From Thiothrix sp. UBA5583 (GTDB taxonomy: Bacteria; Pseudomonadota; Gammaproteobacteria; Thiotrichales; Thiotrichaceae): a stretch of DNA of 34,201 nucleotides. Positions 17,673 through 26,398 of the stretch are shown here, one piece after another. Position 1 is the first letter of the stretch, and the number at the start of each line of letters is the position of its first letter. Under the pieces are notes generated by a model, which was not told the origin of the DNA, made no database searches, and saw only the letters and a list, made by a program, of their open reading frames with translations. Location: assembly GCA_002425225.1 (NCBI GenBank), contig DILV01000023.1, forward strand, positions 157,023 through 191,223, written 5' to 3'. The position numbers and the translations under genes are program-made.

Positions 17673-18979
17673 GGTTGAGGTTCACCCTGTTTGGTCAGTA
17701 AAGCGTAATAAAAACCATCCATGCCAGCGTCACCCGGCAGAATTTGCCGCCCATAGGCCAATTCACGCCCCCATGTTGCGCTGATGGGGTGGTGTTGCGC
17801 ATCCGCCTGTTCGTGCAGGAACTGTTCGATTTGCCGGATATTTTCATCAGGTAGAATGGAACAGGTTACATATAGCAGTTTTCCACCGGGTTGCAGGGTT
17901 TTCCATAAAGCCCTTAACAAACGTGCCTGCTCCTGCTGCAAGACGGCAATATCCGCATCGCGCCGCAAAACCTTGATGTCAGGATGGCGACGAATCACCC
18001 CAGTTGCCGAACAAGGTGCATCCAGCAGGATACGGTCAAATGGTTTGCCATCCCACCAGTCGGCAAGTTCACCGGCATCGGCAGCCTTGACACTCGCGTG
18101 CAAACGCAGACGGACAAGGTTTTCGTGTACCCGTTGCAGACGTGCCTCACTGCTGTCAATGGCAAGCAGTTGCAAGCCGCTGGTTTGTTCCAGCACATGA
18201 CAGGTCTTGCCACCGGGAGCAGCGCAAGCATCCAGCACCCGCATTTCCGGCTGGCAATCCAGCAGCCCGGCAGCCAGTTGCGCAGCGGCATCCTGTACCG
18301 AAGCCTCCCCTTCCGCAAAGCCCGGTAGTTGTTCGACACCGACGGCATGGTGCAGGTTCAGGGCGCTGTCCACTGCCGGTACGCGATTTGCCGGAAAACC
18401 GGCCTGTTCCAGCCGTTGCCGGTAGGCTTCCGTATCAAGCTGTTGCCGATTGACCCGCAAGGTCATGGCTGCCTGAGTGTTACTGGCTTGCAGGATGTTT
18501 TCCCAGTCGTCTGGCCAGGCATGACGGATACGTTGCAATAACCAGTCGGGGCAAGCGTAACGCGCACTCGCCTGCTGATCAGCCAGGGCTAGCAAGGCAT
18601 CACGTTCGCGCAGAAAACGGCGCAACACACCATTGACCAGCTTATCTGCCCATGCCTTGCGCAGCTTTTTGACTGCCTTGACGGTTTCATTCACCGCAGC
18701 ATGGTCAGGGGTACGCTGGTACAGCAACTGGTAAAGACCGACCCGTAGCAGGCATTCCACATCCTTGTCGGCGGCCTTGAGCGGTTTGCCCAGCAATTGT
18801 TTCAGGATGGCACTGAGACGCTCATGCCAGCGCAACGTACCGAAACAGATGTCTCGCAACAACGCCTGTTCAGTAGCCACGACGGTTTGTGCCAAGGGCT
18901 GTTGCAATACCTCGGTCAGGGAGTCGCCTGCGTAAATGACCTGTTGCAAAAGACGGGCAGCGGTGGCACGGGTACTCAA
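17669..18979 (-). CDS. rsmB: 16S rRNA (cytosine-5)-methyltransferase RsmB
   Basis: A 436-residue enzyme that methylates C967 of 16S rRNA using AdoMet. An N-terminal NusB-like helical domain (about 1-140) precedes the Rossmann methyltransferase domain with motif I VLDACAAPGGKT (248-259), APCS with Cys323 and VTCS with the catalytic Cys373. The frame is open further upstream inside fmt, but the family length (about 430) and a GGGAG sequence fit a TTG start at 18979, where the TTG overlaps the fmt TGA (TTGA). A longer 498-residue reading would add a non-homologous arginine-rich tail and is rejected. It overlaps DUF4390 by 4 nt. Confidence 0.93.
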   Translation of the reverse strand: MSTRATAARLLQQVIYAGDSLTEVLQQPLAQTVVATEQALLRDICFGTLRWHERLSAILKQLLGKPLKAADKDVECLLRVGLYQLLYQRTPDHAAVNETVKAVKKLRKAWADKLVNGVLRRFLRERDALLALADQQASARYACPDWLLQRIRHAWPDDWENILQASNTQAAMTLRVNRQQLDTEAYRQRLEQAGFPANRVPAVDSALNLHHAVGVEQLPGFAEGEASVQDAAAQLAAGLLDCQPEMRVLDACAAPGGKTCHVLEQTSGLQLLAIDSSEARLQRVHENLVRLRLHASVKAADAGELADWWDGKPFDRILLDAPCSATGVIRRHPDIKVLRRDADIAVLQQEQARLLRALWKTLQPGGKLLYVTCSILPDENIRQIEQFLHEQADAQHHPISATWGRELAYGRQILPGDAGMDGFYYALLTKQGEPQP

Positions 18980-19911
18980 AGCTGCACTCCCAGCAGGGAA
19001 CGCCCGTTGAGGAACTCGGCGGCTGACAGACGCTTGCCACCGGGCAGTTGCAGACTGAGGATACGCACCACACCATCGCCGGTAGCAATGTCGATACCCT
19101 GTTTGCTTTCCGCGATGACAGTGCCGGGTGGCAGCAGCTCCTGTTCCGCGCCCCCTGCAAGGCATGACGCAAACAAGCGCAACGGCTGCCCCTGATACAG
19201 GGTATACGCCACTGGATAAGCATCAAACGCGCGGATCATGCGGTCAATTTCCACTGCCGGTTTGAGCCAGTCGATGGCTGCTTCCGCCTTGTTGAGCTTG
19301 TGGGCGTAATTGGCAAGGGAATCATCCTGCGGTTGCGGCTGCAACTGGCCTGCCTCCAGCAAACCGAGGGTATGCAGCAGGGCAGTTGCCCCATCGGCTG
19401 CCAGCCGGTCATGGATGCTTTGCCCGCCATCCTGCGGGGTAATCGGGCACACCAGCTTGTACAGCATGTCCCCGGTATCCAGCCCTGCCGCCATTTGCAT
19501 GATGGTCACACCCGTTGTGGCATCACCCATCTGGATTGCCCGCTGAATCGGCGCAGCCCCACGCCAGCGCGGCAACAGCGAACCGTGGATATTGAGGCAA
19601 CCGTAACGGGGAATATCCAGCACCGCCTGTGGCAAAATCAGCCCGTAAGCTGCCACCACCATCACATCTGCTGCATATGCCCGCAGCTTATCCTGCTCCT
19701 CGGCAGATTTCAGGGAAACAGGCTGTTCGACGGGAATGCCAGCCGCCACCGCCACCTGTTTCACCGGGCCAAACTGCAACTTGCGCCCACGCCCGGCAGG
19801 ACGGTCAGGCTGGCAATACACCGCCACCACTTCATGACCTGATGCCAACAGGGCTTGCAGGGCAGGAACGGCAAATTCCGGCGTACCGGCGTAAACAATG
19901 CGTAGGCTCAT
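18976..19911 (-). CDS. fmt: Methionyl-tRNA formyltransferase
   Basis: A 311-residue enzyme that formylates initiator Met-tRNA with 10-formyl-THF. The catalytic triad is in the standard positions: Asn107 and His109 in [18 protein letters not shown], and Asp145 in GLDTGDML. The C-terminal tRNA-binding domain (about 205-311) starts near [16 protein letters not shown]-like sequence. The ATG at 19911 is preferred to an in-frame start 19 codons upstream because the protein then begins [18 protein letters not shown], like the family. It overlaps def by 4 nt (ATGA), the classical def-fmt pair. Confidence 0.96.
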   Translation of the reverse strand: MSLRIVYAGTPEFAVPALQALLASGHEVVAVYCQPDRPAGRGRKLQFGPVKQVAVAAGIPVEQPVSLKSAEEQDKLRAYAADVMVVAAYGLILPQAVLDIPRYGCLNIHGSLLPRWRGAAPIQRAIQMGDATTGVTIMQMAAGLDTGDMLYKLVCPITPQDGGQSIHDRLAADGATALLHTLGLLEAGQLQPQPQDDSLANYAHKLNKAEAAIDWLKPAVEIDRMIRAFDAYPVAYTLYQGQPLRLFASCLAGGAEQELLPPGTVIAESKQGIDIATGDGVVRILSLQLPGGKRLSAAEFLNGRSLLGVQL

Positions 19912-20450
19912 CCAATGACTGCCTGTGCCGGTTTTTTGGCAGGTGCTTTGGCGTTTTCCTTTTCCCACTTTTCCATTTTCTTGCGTACCCGCTGCTGCTT
20001 GAGGGAAGAAAGGTAGTCGACAAACAACTTACCATCCAGATGATCCATTTCGTGCTGGATGCAAATCGCCAGCAAGCCATCTGCGTCTTTTTCGTAAACC
20101 TGCCCATCGCGGTCAAGGGCGCGTACCCGGATGCGTTCGGCACGAGTCACCTTGTCGTAGTAATCGGGTACGGAAAGGCAACCCTCCTCGTGTTCCACCC
20201 TGCCTTCTTGCCAGACAATCTCGGGGTTGATCAGGCACAGGGGTTCGTTACCTTCCTCGGTAATGTCAATCGCGATGATGCGCTGGTGGATATTGACCTG
20301 AGTAGCCGCCAGACCGATGCCTCGGGCGGCGTACATGGTTTCAAACATATCGTCCACCATCTGGCGGATGGTGGCATCTATACTTGTCACCGGAGTGGCT
20401 TTCTTGCGTAAACGCGCGTCTGGATGATGTAAAATGTTCAGTTGTGCCAT
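19908..20450 (-). CDS. def: Peptide deformylase
   Basis: A 180-residue metalloenzyme that removes the formyl group from nascent proteins. All three motifs are present: GIGLAATQ (44-51), EGCLSV (89-94, metal ligand Cys91) and QHEMDH (132-137, ligands His133 and His137, catalytic Glu134). The C-terminal tail is lysine-rich ([20 protein letters not shown]), slightly longer than in E. coli. First gene of the leftward operon def-fmt-rsmB-DUF4390-ntrYX-trkAH; a TATAAT box lies about 50 bp upstream on this strand. Confidence 0.97.
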   Translation of the reverse strand: MAQLNILHHPDARLRKKATPVTSIDATIRQMVDDMFETMYAARGIGLAATQVNIHQRIIAIDITEEGNEPLCLINPEIVWQEGRVEHEEGCLSVPDYYDKVTRAERIRVRALDRDGQVYEKDADGLLAICIQHEMDHLDGKLFVDYLSSLKQQRVRKKMEKWEKENAKAPAKKPAQAVIG

Positions 20451-20474
20451 GCGAAATACCGAAAATCTAAAAGT

Positions 20475-20508
20475 TCTGACCGTTTTTCAGGCCATAGTTT
20501 ATTATAAC
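20475..20508. promoter_or_regulatory. Divergent promoter region between def and the LysM lipoprotein gene
   Basis: The 97-bp gap separates two divergent operons, so both must start here. On the minus strand 20501-20506 reads TATAAT, a perfect -10, with only a weak -35. On the plus strand CTGACC (20476-20481) and TATTAT (20500-20505) are 18 bp apart. The two -10 boxes overlap, so the two transcription units may compete. Positions are motif-based only. Confidence 0.4.
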
Positions 20509-20547
20509 TTGTCATGTCCAACACATAATAACGACAAGGATACCATC

Positions 20548-21684
20548 ATGCGGCGTTCTTCCCCTTTTTTCTGGCAATCTGTACTGATCAGCACGGCCTC
20601 TGCACTCGTTCTCAGCGCCTGTGGCGCAAGCACACCCGCCAAGAGCGGCGGCTCTGACCCTTACGACCGTTATTACGGCTCCCCGCAAGGGCAGGATGTA
20701 GCAGGCGATACCATCGGTTACGGCGACATCATCGTCAATCCGGCTGCCCCGCAAACCTATGTGGTGCAGAAAGGCGATACCTTGTGGGGTATTGCCCGCA
20801 AGTTTCTGAATACACCCTGGCACTGGCCTGAAGTCTGGGACAAGAACCAGCGTATTCCCAACCCACACCTGATTTATCCCGGTGATGTGCTGACGCTGGA
20901 TTACGTACAAGGCTCCGGTGCGGGCAACAAGCTGGTTCCACGTATCCGGGTGGATCGTGGCGGGCGTGAAGGCCAGCCGATTTCCAGCCTGATTCCATTC
21001 ATGGCTTGGCCTCGGGTACTGGATGAAGCCACCATCAATAACGCCCCTTACATCATGGCGTCGCGGGATGATCATGCGCTGATCGCCGAAGGCGAAACCA
21101 TTTATGTGCGCAACCTGCGTAATGCGGTGGAAGGTTCACGCTGTGCCGTGTTCCACAAAAACAAGCCGTTGCTGGATACCAATGGCAGTCTGCTGGGTTA
21201 TGAAGTGACCTATGCCGGATACAGCCGGGTGGAACGGCTAGGCGAGCCTGCTACCGCCACCGTGCTGGATGCCCAGCGGGAAATCCGCAAGGGCGACCGC
21301 CTGCTGCAACCGCTGGATGAAACCGAATACCTGAATACCCCGATCCATGCTCCCGCTTCCAGAGTTCGTGGTGATGTAGTCGCCATGTTTGATGCCGAAG
21401 CCGTCGCTGGCAATTACATGATTGCCACCATCAACAAGGGGCTGCGTGACAACATTCAGGTTGGGCATGTACTGGGCATCTATGCCGGTGGCAAAACCGT
21501 AGATGACCCCTACCTGCGTCAGCAAACCGGAAAAATGGGCATTTCGCACCCGGTTTCCACCCAGTTGCCACCGGAAAAAGTCGCCAATCTGGTCATTTAC
21601 AAAGTGACCGACAAGGTAAGTTACGGTCTGATTCTGGATGCCACCCGCGAAGTAAAGAATGGGTATAAAATCGGAAATCCGTAG
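20548..21684 (+). CDS. LysM-domain lipoprotein
   Basis: A 378-residue envelope protein. The N-terminus MRRSSPFFWQ plus a hydrophobic run ends in a lipobox LSAC with Cys25, so it should be lipid-anchored. A LysM domain follows at about 70-118 (TYVVQKGDTLWGIARKFL ... NPHLIYPGDVLTL), binding glycan chains of peptidoglycan. The remaining 250 residues resemble the conserved COG1652 protein often found next to dprA. I use ATG 20548 with AAGGA at 20536-20540; the longer frame reaching to 20434 overlaps def and would hide the signal peptide. Likely first gene of lysM-dprA-smg. Confidence 0.9.
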   Translation: MRRSSPFFWQSVLISTASALVLSACGASTPAKSGGSDPYDRYYGSPQGQDVAGDTIGYGDIIVNPAAPQTYVVQKGDTLWGIARKFLNTPWHWPEVWDKNQRIPNPHLIYPGDVLTLDYVQGSGAGNKLVPRIRVDRGGREGQPISSLIPFMAWPRVLDEATINNAPYIMASRDDHALIAEGETIYVRNLRNAVEGSRCAVFHKNKPLLDTNGSLLGYEVTYAGYSRVERLGEPATATVLDAQREIRKGDRLLQPLDETEYLNTPIHAPASRVRGDVVAMFDAEAVAGNYMIATINKGLRDNIQVGHVLGIYAGGKTVDDPYLRQQTGKMGISHPVSTQLPPEKVANLVIYKVTDKVSYGLILDATREVKNGYKIGNP

Positions 21685-21696
21685 TAGAGTATTTTA

Positions 21697-21735
21697 CCCC
21701 CCATCCTAACCCTCCCCCGCAAGGGGTGAGGGAAA
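21697..21735. repeat. C/G-rich palindromic interspersed element between lysM and dprA
   Basis: A run CCCCCCATCCTAACCCTC followed by CCCGCAAGGGGTGAGGG can fold on itself (CCC...GGG arms around GCAA). Composition and layout resemble the element near the DUF559 ORF. Its right arm GAGGG lies about 11 bp before the dprA ATG, so the element may provide part of the dprA ribosome site. No T-run follows, so it is not a typical terminator. Confidence 0.6.
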
Positions 21736-21743
21736 AGAATTGT

Positions 21744-22904
21744 ATGACTGAAACGATTGCTGATGAAGAATTGCGTGCCCGCCTGCATTTCTGGCGAGCC
21801 AAAGGCATAGGCCCCGGCAGTGTCCGCCGGGTGGTGGAACATTTCGGCAGTGCCGCCGCTGCCCTAACCGTTTCCGACCATGCCTTGCTGGAAGCCGGGC
21901 TGAAAAAGGAAGGCATCGACGCCTGGCGCAACCTGACACCGGATGCCGCAACACCGGACTGGCAATGGCTGCAAGCCTCCCCGCAACACCACATTCTGGT
22001 GCCGGAAGACCCGCACTATCCGGCACTGCTCAAGCGCATCCGCACCGCGCCCCCCGTGCTGTTCGTGCTGGGCGACCCGACCTTGCTCAACGACCCGCAA
22101 ATTGCCATGGTCGGCAGCCGCAATCCCACCCAAGGTGGCAAGGAAAATGCGCGTGCTTTTGCCGCCCATTTCGCCACCAATGGCCTGACCGTCACCAGCG
22201 GCTTGGCAGTCGGGATTGATGCCTACAGCCACGAAGCTGCACTGGAAGGCGGTGGCAACACCATCGCCGTGGTTGCCAACGGCCTTGACATCATTTACCC
22301 CCTGCGCAACCGCAAACTGGCAGAACGCATCGCCGCGCAGGGTTGCATCGTCTCCGAATTCCCGATTGGCACGGTCGCCCACCCACAGCATTTTCCGCGC
22401 CGCAACCGCATCATCAGCGGCATGAGTTTTGGCGTGCTGGTGGTGGAAGCCGCCCTGCAAAGCGGCACACTGGTGACAGCCCGCCATGCGATGGAACAAG
22501 GGCGCGAAGTGTTTGCCATTCCCGGTTCCATCCATAACCCACTAGCACGTGGCTGCCATCACCTGATCCGCCAGGGAGCCAAGCTGGTGGAAACCGCTAC
22601 CGACATCCTCGAAGAAATTGCCCCACAACTGAATGTATGGTTGCAACAGGACAAATCCCCCCAACAGGCAGCCCTGCCACTTGCCAGCAACCTGTCGGAA
22701 ACGGATGAACCACTTGACCCCGAATACGCGCTGGTGCTTGCTGCGCTGGGCTATGAAGCACTACCGATTGACCAGATAATCCTGAATACAGGCTTGACCG
22801 CTGAAGCCGTTTCATCCATCCTGCTTATGCTGGAACTTCAGGGCTTGGTGGCAGCATGTGGTGGTGGGCATTACATGCGACTGGGGCCGGGAAACGGGAA
22901 TTAG
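21744..22904 (+). CDS. dprA: DNA processing protein DprA/Smf
   Basis: A 386-residue cytoplasmic protein that protects incoming single-stranded DNA and loads RecA during natural transformation. A helix-hairpin/SAM-like N-terminal region (about 1-75, GIGPGSVRRVVEHFG) precedes the Rossmann core: MVGSRNPTQGGKENA, TVTSGLAVGIDAYSHEAAL, VANGLDIIYPLRN, FPRRNRIISGMS, VVEAALQSGTLVTARHA, FAIPGSI. The winged-helix DprA C-terminal domain covers about 325-386. ATG 21744 is chosen over an upstream GTG at 21726 that lies in the palindromic repeat. smg begins at the very next base after the stop. With fimT in the same window, competence is possible, but comEA/comEC are not here. Confidence 0.95.
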   Translation: MTETIADEELRARLHFWRAKGIGPGSVRRVVEHFGSAAAALTVSDHALLEAGLKKEGIDAWRNLTPDAATPDWQWLQASPQHHILVPEDPHYPALLKRIRTAPPVLFVLGDPTLLNDPQIAMVGSRNPTQGGKENARAFAAHFATNGLTVTSGLAVGIDAYSHEAALEGGGNTIAVVANGLDIIYPLRNRKLAERIAAQGCIVSEFPIGTVAHPQHFPRRNRIISGMSFGVLVVEAALQSGTLVTARHAMEQGREVFAIPGSIHNPLARGCHHLIRQGAKLVETATDILEEIAPQLNVWLQQDKSPQQAALPLASNLSETDEPLDPEYALVLAALGYEALPIDQIILNTGLTAEAVSSILLMLELQGLVAACGGGHYMRLGPGNGN

Positions 22905-23378
22905 ATGAAAGAAAACACGCTGGATGTCCTCTTCTACCTTTTTGACAACTACCCTGACATGGGCGACAACCTGCCGGAAGACCGTGCCTCCATGCATGGC
23001 TATTTGCAGGAAGCGGGGTTTTTAAATAGCGAAATTACCCGTGCATTTGACTGGCTGGAAAGCCTTGGTGACGAAGCAGCCCGCGTGGAAGTCACCTACC
23101 GCATGTCAGCCACCCGCGTATTTTCCCGTGAGGAACAGCGCTGGCTGGATGCCAATTGTCAGGGCTACCTGATATTTCTGGAACAGGCGGGTGTGGTCAG
23201 CCCCGAAGCCCGCGAACAAATCATCGACCGGGTAATGGAGCTGGAAGACGATGATTTCAGCCTTGACCGCCTCAAGTGGGTAGTGCTGATGGTACTGATT
23301 AACCGCCCTGAAGAAGAAAACAGCTTTTTCTGGGCAGAAGGGCTGGACATGTACGGCGGGGTTCCCGTCTTTCACTAA
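22905..23378 (+). CDS. smg: Smg (DUF494) family protein
   Basis: A 157-residue acidic protein that matches Smg/DUF494 across its length, from MKENTLDVLFYLFDNYPDM through AGFLNSEITRAFDWLESL and FSREEQRWLDANCQGYLIFLEQAGVV to LKWVVLMVLINRPEEEN. Its function is unknown. It follows dprA without a gap (TAGATG), the usual dprA-smg pair in gammaproteobacteria. topA, often next, is replaced here by speE. Confidence 0.93.
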   Translation: MKENTLDVLFYLFDNYPDMGDNLPEDRASMHGYLQEAGFLNSEITRAFDWLESLGDEAARVEVTYRMSATRVFSREEQRWLDANCQGYLIFLEQAGVVSPEAREQIIDRVMELEDDDFSLDRLKWVVLMVLINRPEEENSFFWAEGLDMYGGVPVFH

Positions 23379-23450
23379 ATCGACATTTATCCCTATCCGG
23401 GGCTTGTGGCATGATACCGCCTTTGAATCATCACCGAGCAAGGCACTGCC

Positions 23451-24311
23451 ATGACATCCAACCCAAACTGGTTTACTGAATTGTCTGATTCCGGCACGAT
23501 TTTCGGGCTGGAATTGACCGATGCTGCCAAAATTCACGAAGAGCAAACCCCGTTCCAGAAACTGGCAATCTACGACACCACCACCTTCGGCAAGCTGATG
23601 ACGCTGGATGGCTGCACCATGGTCACAACCCGCGACAATTTTGTTTACCATGAAATGATGGCTCACCCCGTGCTGTTCAGCCACCCCGCCCCCAAACGGG
23701 TTTGCATCATTGGTGGTGGTGACTGCGGAACCCTGCGCGAAGTGCTGAAACACCCGGAAGTCGAGTCAGCCATCCAAATCGACATCGACGAGCGCGTGAC
23801 CCGTGTCAGCGAAATGTTCTTCCCGGAACTGTGCGAATCCAACCACGACCCGCGTGCCACCCTCGCGTTTGAAGATGGCATCGCCTGGATCAGTAACGCC
23901 GCCCCCGGTTCCCTCGACATCCTGATCGTGGATAGCACTGACCCGGTAGGCCCTGGTGCTGTGTTGTACAGTGAGGAATTTTTCCGGGGTTGCTGGCGGG
24001 CACTGGGTGACAATGGCTTGCTGGTGCAACAGTCCGAATCACCACTGGTTCACGCCGAAAAGATCATCAAGCCCATGCATGACACCATGCGCAACGCTGG
24101 TTTCAGCGACATCCAGCTACACCAGTTCCAGCAGGTTTGCTACCCGACTGGCTGGTGGAGCTGCACGATTGCAGCGAAAAGCGGCAAGGTCGGTTTTGCG
24201 CGGGAAGAGGCTGCACAGAAACTGGCTTTCCCGACCCAATACTACAATGCCGCCATTCACCGTGGCAGTGCTGCCTTGCCCCAGTTCCTGCTGAACATAC
24301 TGGCGGCTTGA
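23451..24311 (+). CDS. speE: Spermidine synthase-family aminopropyltransferase
   Basis: A 286-residue enzyme expected to transfer an aminopropyl group from decarboxylated AdoMet to putrescine. The N-terminal beta domain (WFTELSDSGTIFGLEL) and Rossmann domain are complete. Key features are GGGDCGTLREVLKHP at 88-102 (the family usually has GGGDGG, so Cys92 replaces Gly), acidic IDIDERV at 110-116 and catalytic Asp161 in VDSTDPVGPG, plus SESPLVHAE and TGWWSCTIAAK. No speD or ornithine/arginine decarboxylase is near. An intrinsic terminator follows at 24351. Confidence 0.93.
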   Translation: MTSNPNWFTELSDSGTIFGLELTDAAKIHEEQTPFQKLAIYDTTTFGKLMTLDGCTMVTTRDNFVYHEMMAHPVLFSHPAPKRVCIIGGGDCGTLREVLKHPEVESAIQIDIDERVTRVSEMFFPELCESNHDPRATLAFEDGIAWISNAAPGSLDILIVDSTDPVGPGAVLYSEEFFRGCWRALGDNGLLVQQSESPLVHAEKIIKPMHDTMRNAGFSDIQLHQFQQVCYPTGWWSCTIAAKSGKVGFAREEAAQKLAFPTQYYNAAIHRGSAALPQFLLNILAA

Positions 24312-24350
24312 GCAACCGCACACGACCCAACCCTGATTTGACCATTTTTC

Positions 24351-24380
24351 AACCCGGCATTGACCGGGTTTTCTTTTATT
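24351..24380 (+). terminator. Rho-independent terminator after speE
   Basis: AACCCGG, a six-base loop CATTGA, then CCGGGTT gives a 7-bp stem, followed by a T-rich run TTCTTTTATT. Position 40 bp after the speE stop fits the end of the lysM-dprA-smg-speE unit. Confidence 0.9.
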
Positions 24381-24510
24381 CGGACTATGCCGGTCAGACA
24401 GCCGGTGCTAAGATGCTGCTTTACAGGGGCGTACCTGACACAACATGCAGGGTAATATTAAAAAATGAATATCCTGCCCGTAGAATGAATTATCTGCGAA
24501 GCCTAGAACG

Positions 24511-25380
24511 ATGCATGTTTTGCCTATGAATCTGACCAATGATCCGCTTGCCAAAACCTTGCCAGTGGCACTGGCCTTACATCTGTTGATGATTTTCGGC
24601 GTCAGTTTTGTGCCGGAAGGTGATCCGCGTGCCCGTCTTGCCCCGGTACTGGACATCACCCTAGTACAAACCCACACGGACAAAGCCCCAGACAAGGTGG
24701 ATTTCATCGCCCAGGCCAATCAGGAAGCCAGTGGCAGCAGTGAGGAAACCAACCGCCCCACCAGCCCGCTTTCATCCTTGCAACCCAACACCACGGATGG
24801 TGAATCACCCGTGCAGTCGGAAGCCACTTCCCCGGATACCCCGCTGAAACTGCAACCGCAAATCTTGACCACCAAAGGCGAAACCTTCAAGCCGATAGAC
24901 AAATCCCCCGAACAGACGCAAGAAGAGCAAACCGTGGTGGCGGATGAACGTACCGATGCCACCGAGGAAATTGCCCGCTTGCTGGCAGAAATGGATGAGG
25001 ATGAAGCCCGCTATGCCCGCCGCCCACGCATCCACTTCATTGATGCAGTCAGTGCCAAAAGCGCCGTGGAAGCGGAATACATCGACTCATGGGTCAAAAA
25101 GATCGAGCGGATCGGCAACATCAATTTCCCGGATGAGGCGATCCGCCGCAACCTGAGCGGCAAGCTGATCCTGAACGCCACGCTCAACCATGCCGGTCAT
25201 GTTGTGGATGCGCAAATCAGTGTATCATCGGGCTATGAGGTGCTGGACAAGGCTGCACTGCGCATCGTCAAACTGGCAGGGCCTTACCCCGTACTCCCGG
25301 AGGAAATCCGCCGCAAGTGGGATCAGCTCAATATCACTCGCACTTGGATCTTCCACAGCGGAACCCTGAATACCCAATAG
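24511..25380 (+). CDS. tonB: TonB-family energy transducer
   Basis: A 289-residue protein with a single N-terminal membrane helix (about 16-33, LPVALALHLLMIFGVSF) carrying the conserved His, a long hydrophilic periplasmic linker rich in Gln, Thr and Glu in place of the usual Pro-rich one, and a C-terminal TonB domain (about 190-289: GKLILNATLNHAGHVVDAQI, SSGYEVLDKAALRIVKLAGPYP, ITRTWIF). It would pass proton-motive force from ExbB/ExbD to outer-membrane receptors; exbBD are not in the window. The start may be ATG 24511 or ATG 24526. It heads tonB-yqgE-ruvX-pyrR, an order known from pseudomonads and relatives. Confidence 0.88.
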   Translation: MHVLPMNLTNDPLAKTLPVALALHLLMIFGVSFVPEGDPRARLAPVLDITLVQTHTDKAPDKVDFIAQANQEASGSSEETNRPTSPLSSLQPNTTDGESPVQSEATSPDTPLKLQPQILTTKGETFKPIDKSPEQTQEEQTVVADERTDATEEIARLLAEMDEDEARYARRPRIHFIDAVSAKSAVEAEYIDSWVKKIERIGNINFPDEAIRRNLSGKLILNATLNHAGHVVDAQISVSSGYEVLDKAALRIVKLAGPYPVLPEEIRRKWDQLNITRTWIFHSGTLNTQ

Positions 25381-25403
25381 TTTGACGCCAACCGGGAAAA
25401 CCT

Positions 25404-25970
25404 GTGACTGGAAACATCCTCAATCTGCGCAACCATTTGCTGATTGCCATGCCCAGCATGGGCGACCCCAATTTTGACCATACCGTCAGCCTGATTTGCC
25501 AGCATGACGAATACGGTGCGTTTGGTGTCACCATCAACCGCCCACTGGAAATGACCGTGGGTGAGTTGCTGCACCAACTGGAAATCGAAATCCATGACCC
25601 CCACATTGCCGGACAGTCGGCTCTCAGTGGCGGGCCGGTGCAATCCGAACAGGGTTTTGTCCTGCATGATGGGATGCGTAACTGGGACAGCACCCTGCGG
25701 ATTGATGAAAATCTGGCGCTTACCTCTTCCCGCGACATCCTCAACGACATCGCCAATGGTTCCGGCCCGCAACATTTTCTGCTGGTACTCGGCTGCGCTG
25801 GCTGGAGCCCAGGCCAACTGGAGCACGAAATCAAAGCAAATGCCTGGCTAACTTGCCCATCGGTTGCCAACATTCTGTTTGAAATGCCCTACAATCAACG
25901 CTGGAAAGGCGCTGCCCTCACCTTGGGAGTTGATGTCAACCTGCTGGGAGTTGCCGCAGGCCACGCATGA
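25404..25970 (+). CDS. yqgE: YqgE/AlgH family protein
   Basis: A 188-residue cytoplasmic protein of DUF179 (AlgH in pseudomonads, linked there to alginate regulation; molecular role unsettled). Family signatures are HLLIAMPSMGDPNFDHTVSLIC, GAFGVTINRPLEMTVGELL, SGGPVQSEQGFVLHD, LVLGCAGWSPGQLEHEI and the LGVDVNLL end. The start is GTG at 25404; a later Met would remove the conserved N-terminus. It overlaps ruvX by 4 nt (ATGA). Confidence 0.95.
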   Translation: MTGNILNLRNHLLIAMPSMGDPNFDHTVSLICQHDEYGAFGVTINRPLEMTVGELLHQLEIEIHDPHIAGQSALSGGPVQSEQGFVLHDGMRNWDSTLRIDENLALTSSRDILNDIANGSGPQHFLLVLGCAGWSPGQLEHEIKANAWLTCPSVANILFEMPYNQRWKGAALTLGVDVNLLGVAAGHA

Positions 25971-26398
25971 GCAATATGACCGTCTTGGGGTTTGACTACG
26001 GTAAAGCCCGCATTGGTGTTGCTGTTGCCAACACACTGGCAGGCGTTGCCACCCCCCAATCCACCGTCATGGCGCGGGATGGCGTGCCCGACTGGGATGC
26101 CATCACCCGTTGCTTGCAGGAATGGAAACCCGCTCGTCTGGTCGTGGGAATGCCACGCAAACTGGATGGAACCGACAGCGCCATGCAGGAACCGATCGAA
26201 CGTTTCATCCGCCAGTTGCAAGGCCGTTACAACTTGCCGGTGGACATCGTGAGCGAACAATTGTCCTCGCGGGAAGCCGAGCAGCGCCTCAAACTGGCAC
26301 GTCAGGCAGGACGCAAACGCAAAGTCCGCAAGGAAGAAATTGATCAGGTGGCTGCTGCCATCATTCTGGAAAGCTGGATGCAGGAACATTGCCCATGA
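25967..26398 (+). CDS. ruvX: RuvX/YqgF Holliday-junction-resolvase-like nuclease
   Basis: A 143-residue RNase H-fold protein involved in processing the 5' end of pre-16S rRNA. Catalytic motif FDYGKARIGVAV (Asp in DYG) is near the N-terminus, followed by VVGMPRKLDGT, SEQLSSREAEQRL (usually DERLTT; here Ser replaces the first Asp) and DQVAAAIILESWM with the C-terminal Asp. ATG 25967 overlaps the yqgE stop; another ATG 9 bp on is possible. It overlaps pyrR by 4 nt. Confidence 0.94.
   Translation: MSNMTVLGFDYGKARIGVAVANTLAGVATPQSTVMARDGVPDWDAITRCLQEWKPARLVVGMPRKLDGTDSAMQEPIERFIRQLQGRYNLPVDIVSEQLSSREAEQRLKLARQAGRKRKVRKEEIDQVAAAIILESWMQEHCP

Noticed and set aside
18979-19165. N-terminal extension of RsmB by 62 residues
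   Set aside because: It lies entirely inside fmt, is Arg-rich and lacks similarity to RsmB; a TTG start at the fmt stop gives the normal family length.
21697-21735. Intrinsic terminator after the LysM gene
   Set aside because: A stem is possible but no T-run follows, and the same C/G-rich layout recurs as an interspersed element.
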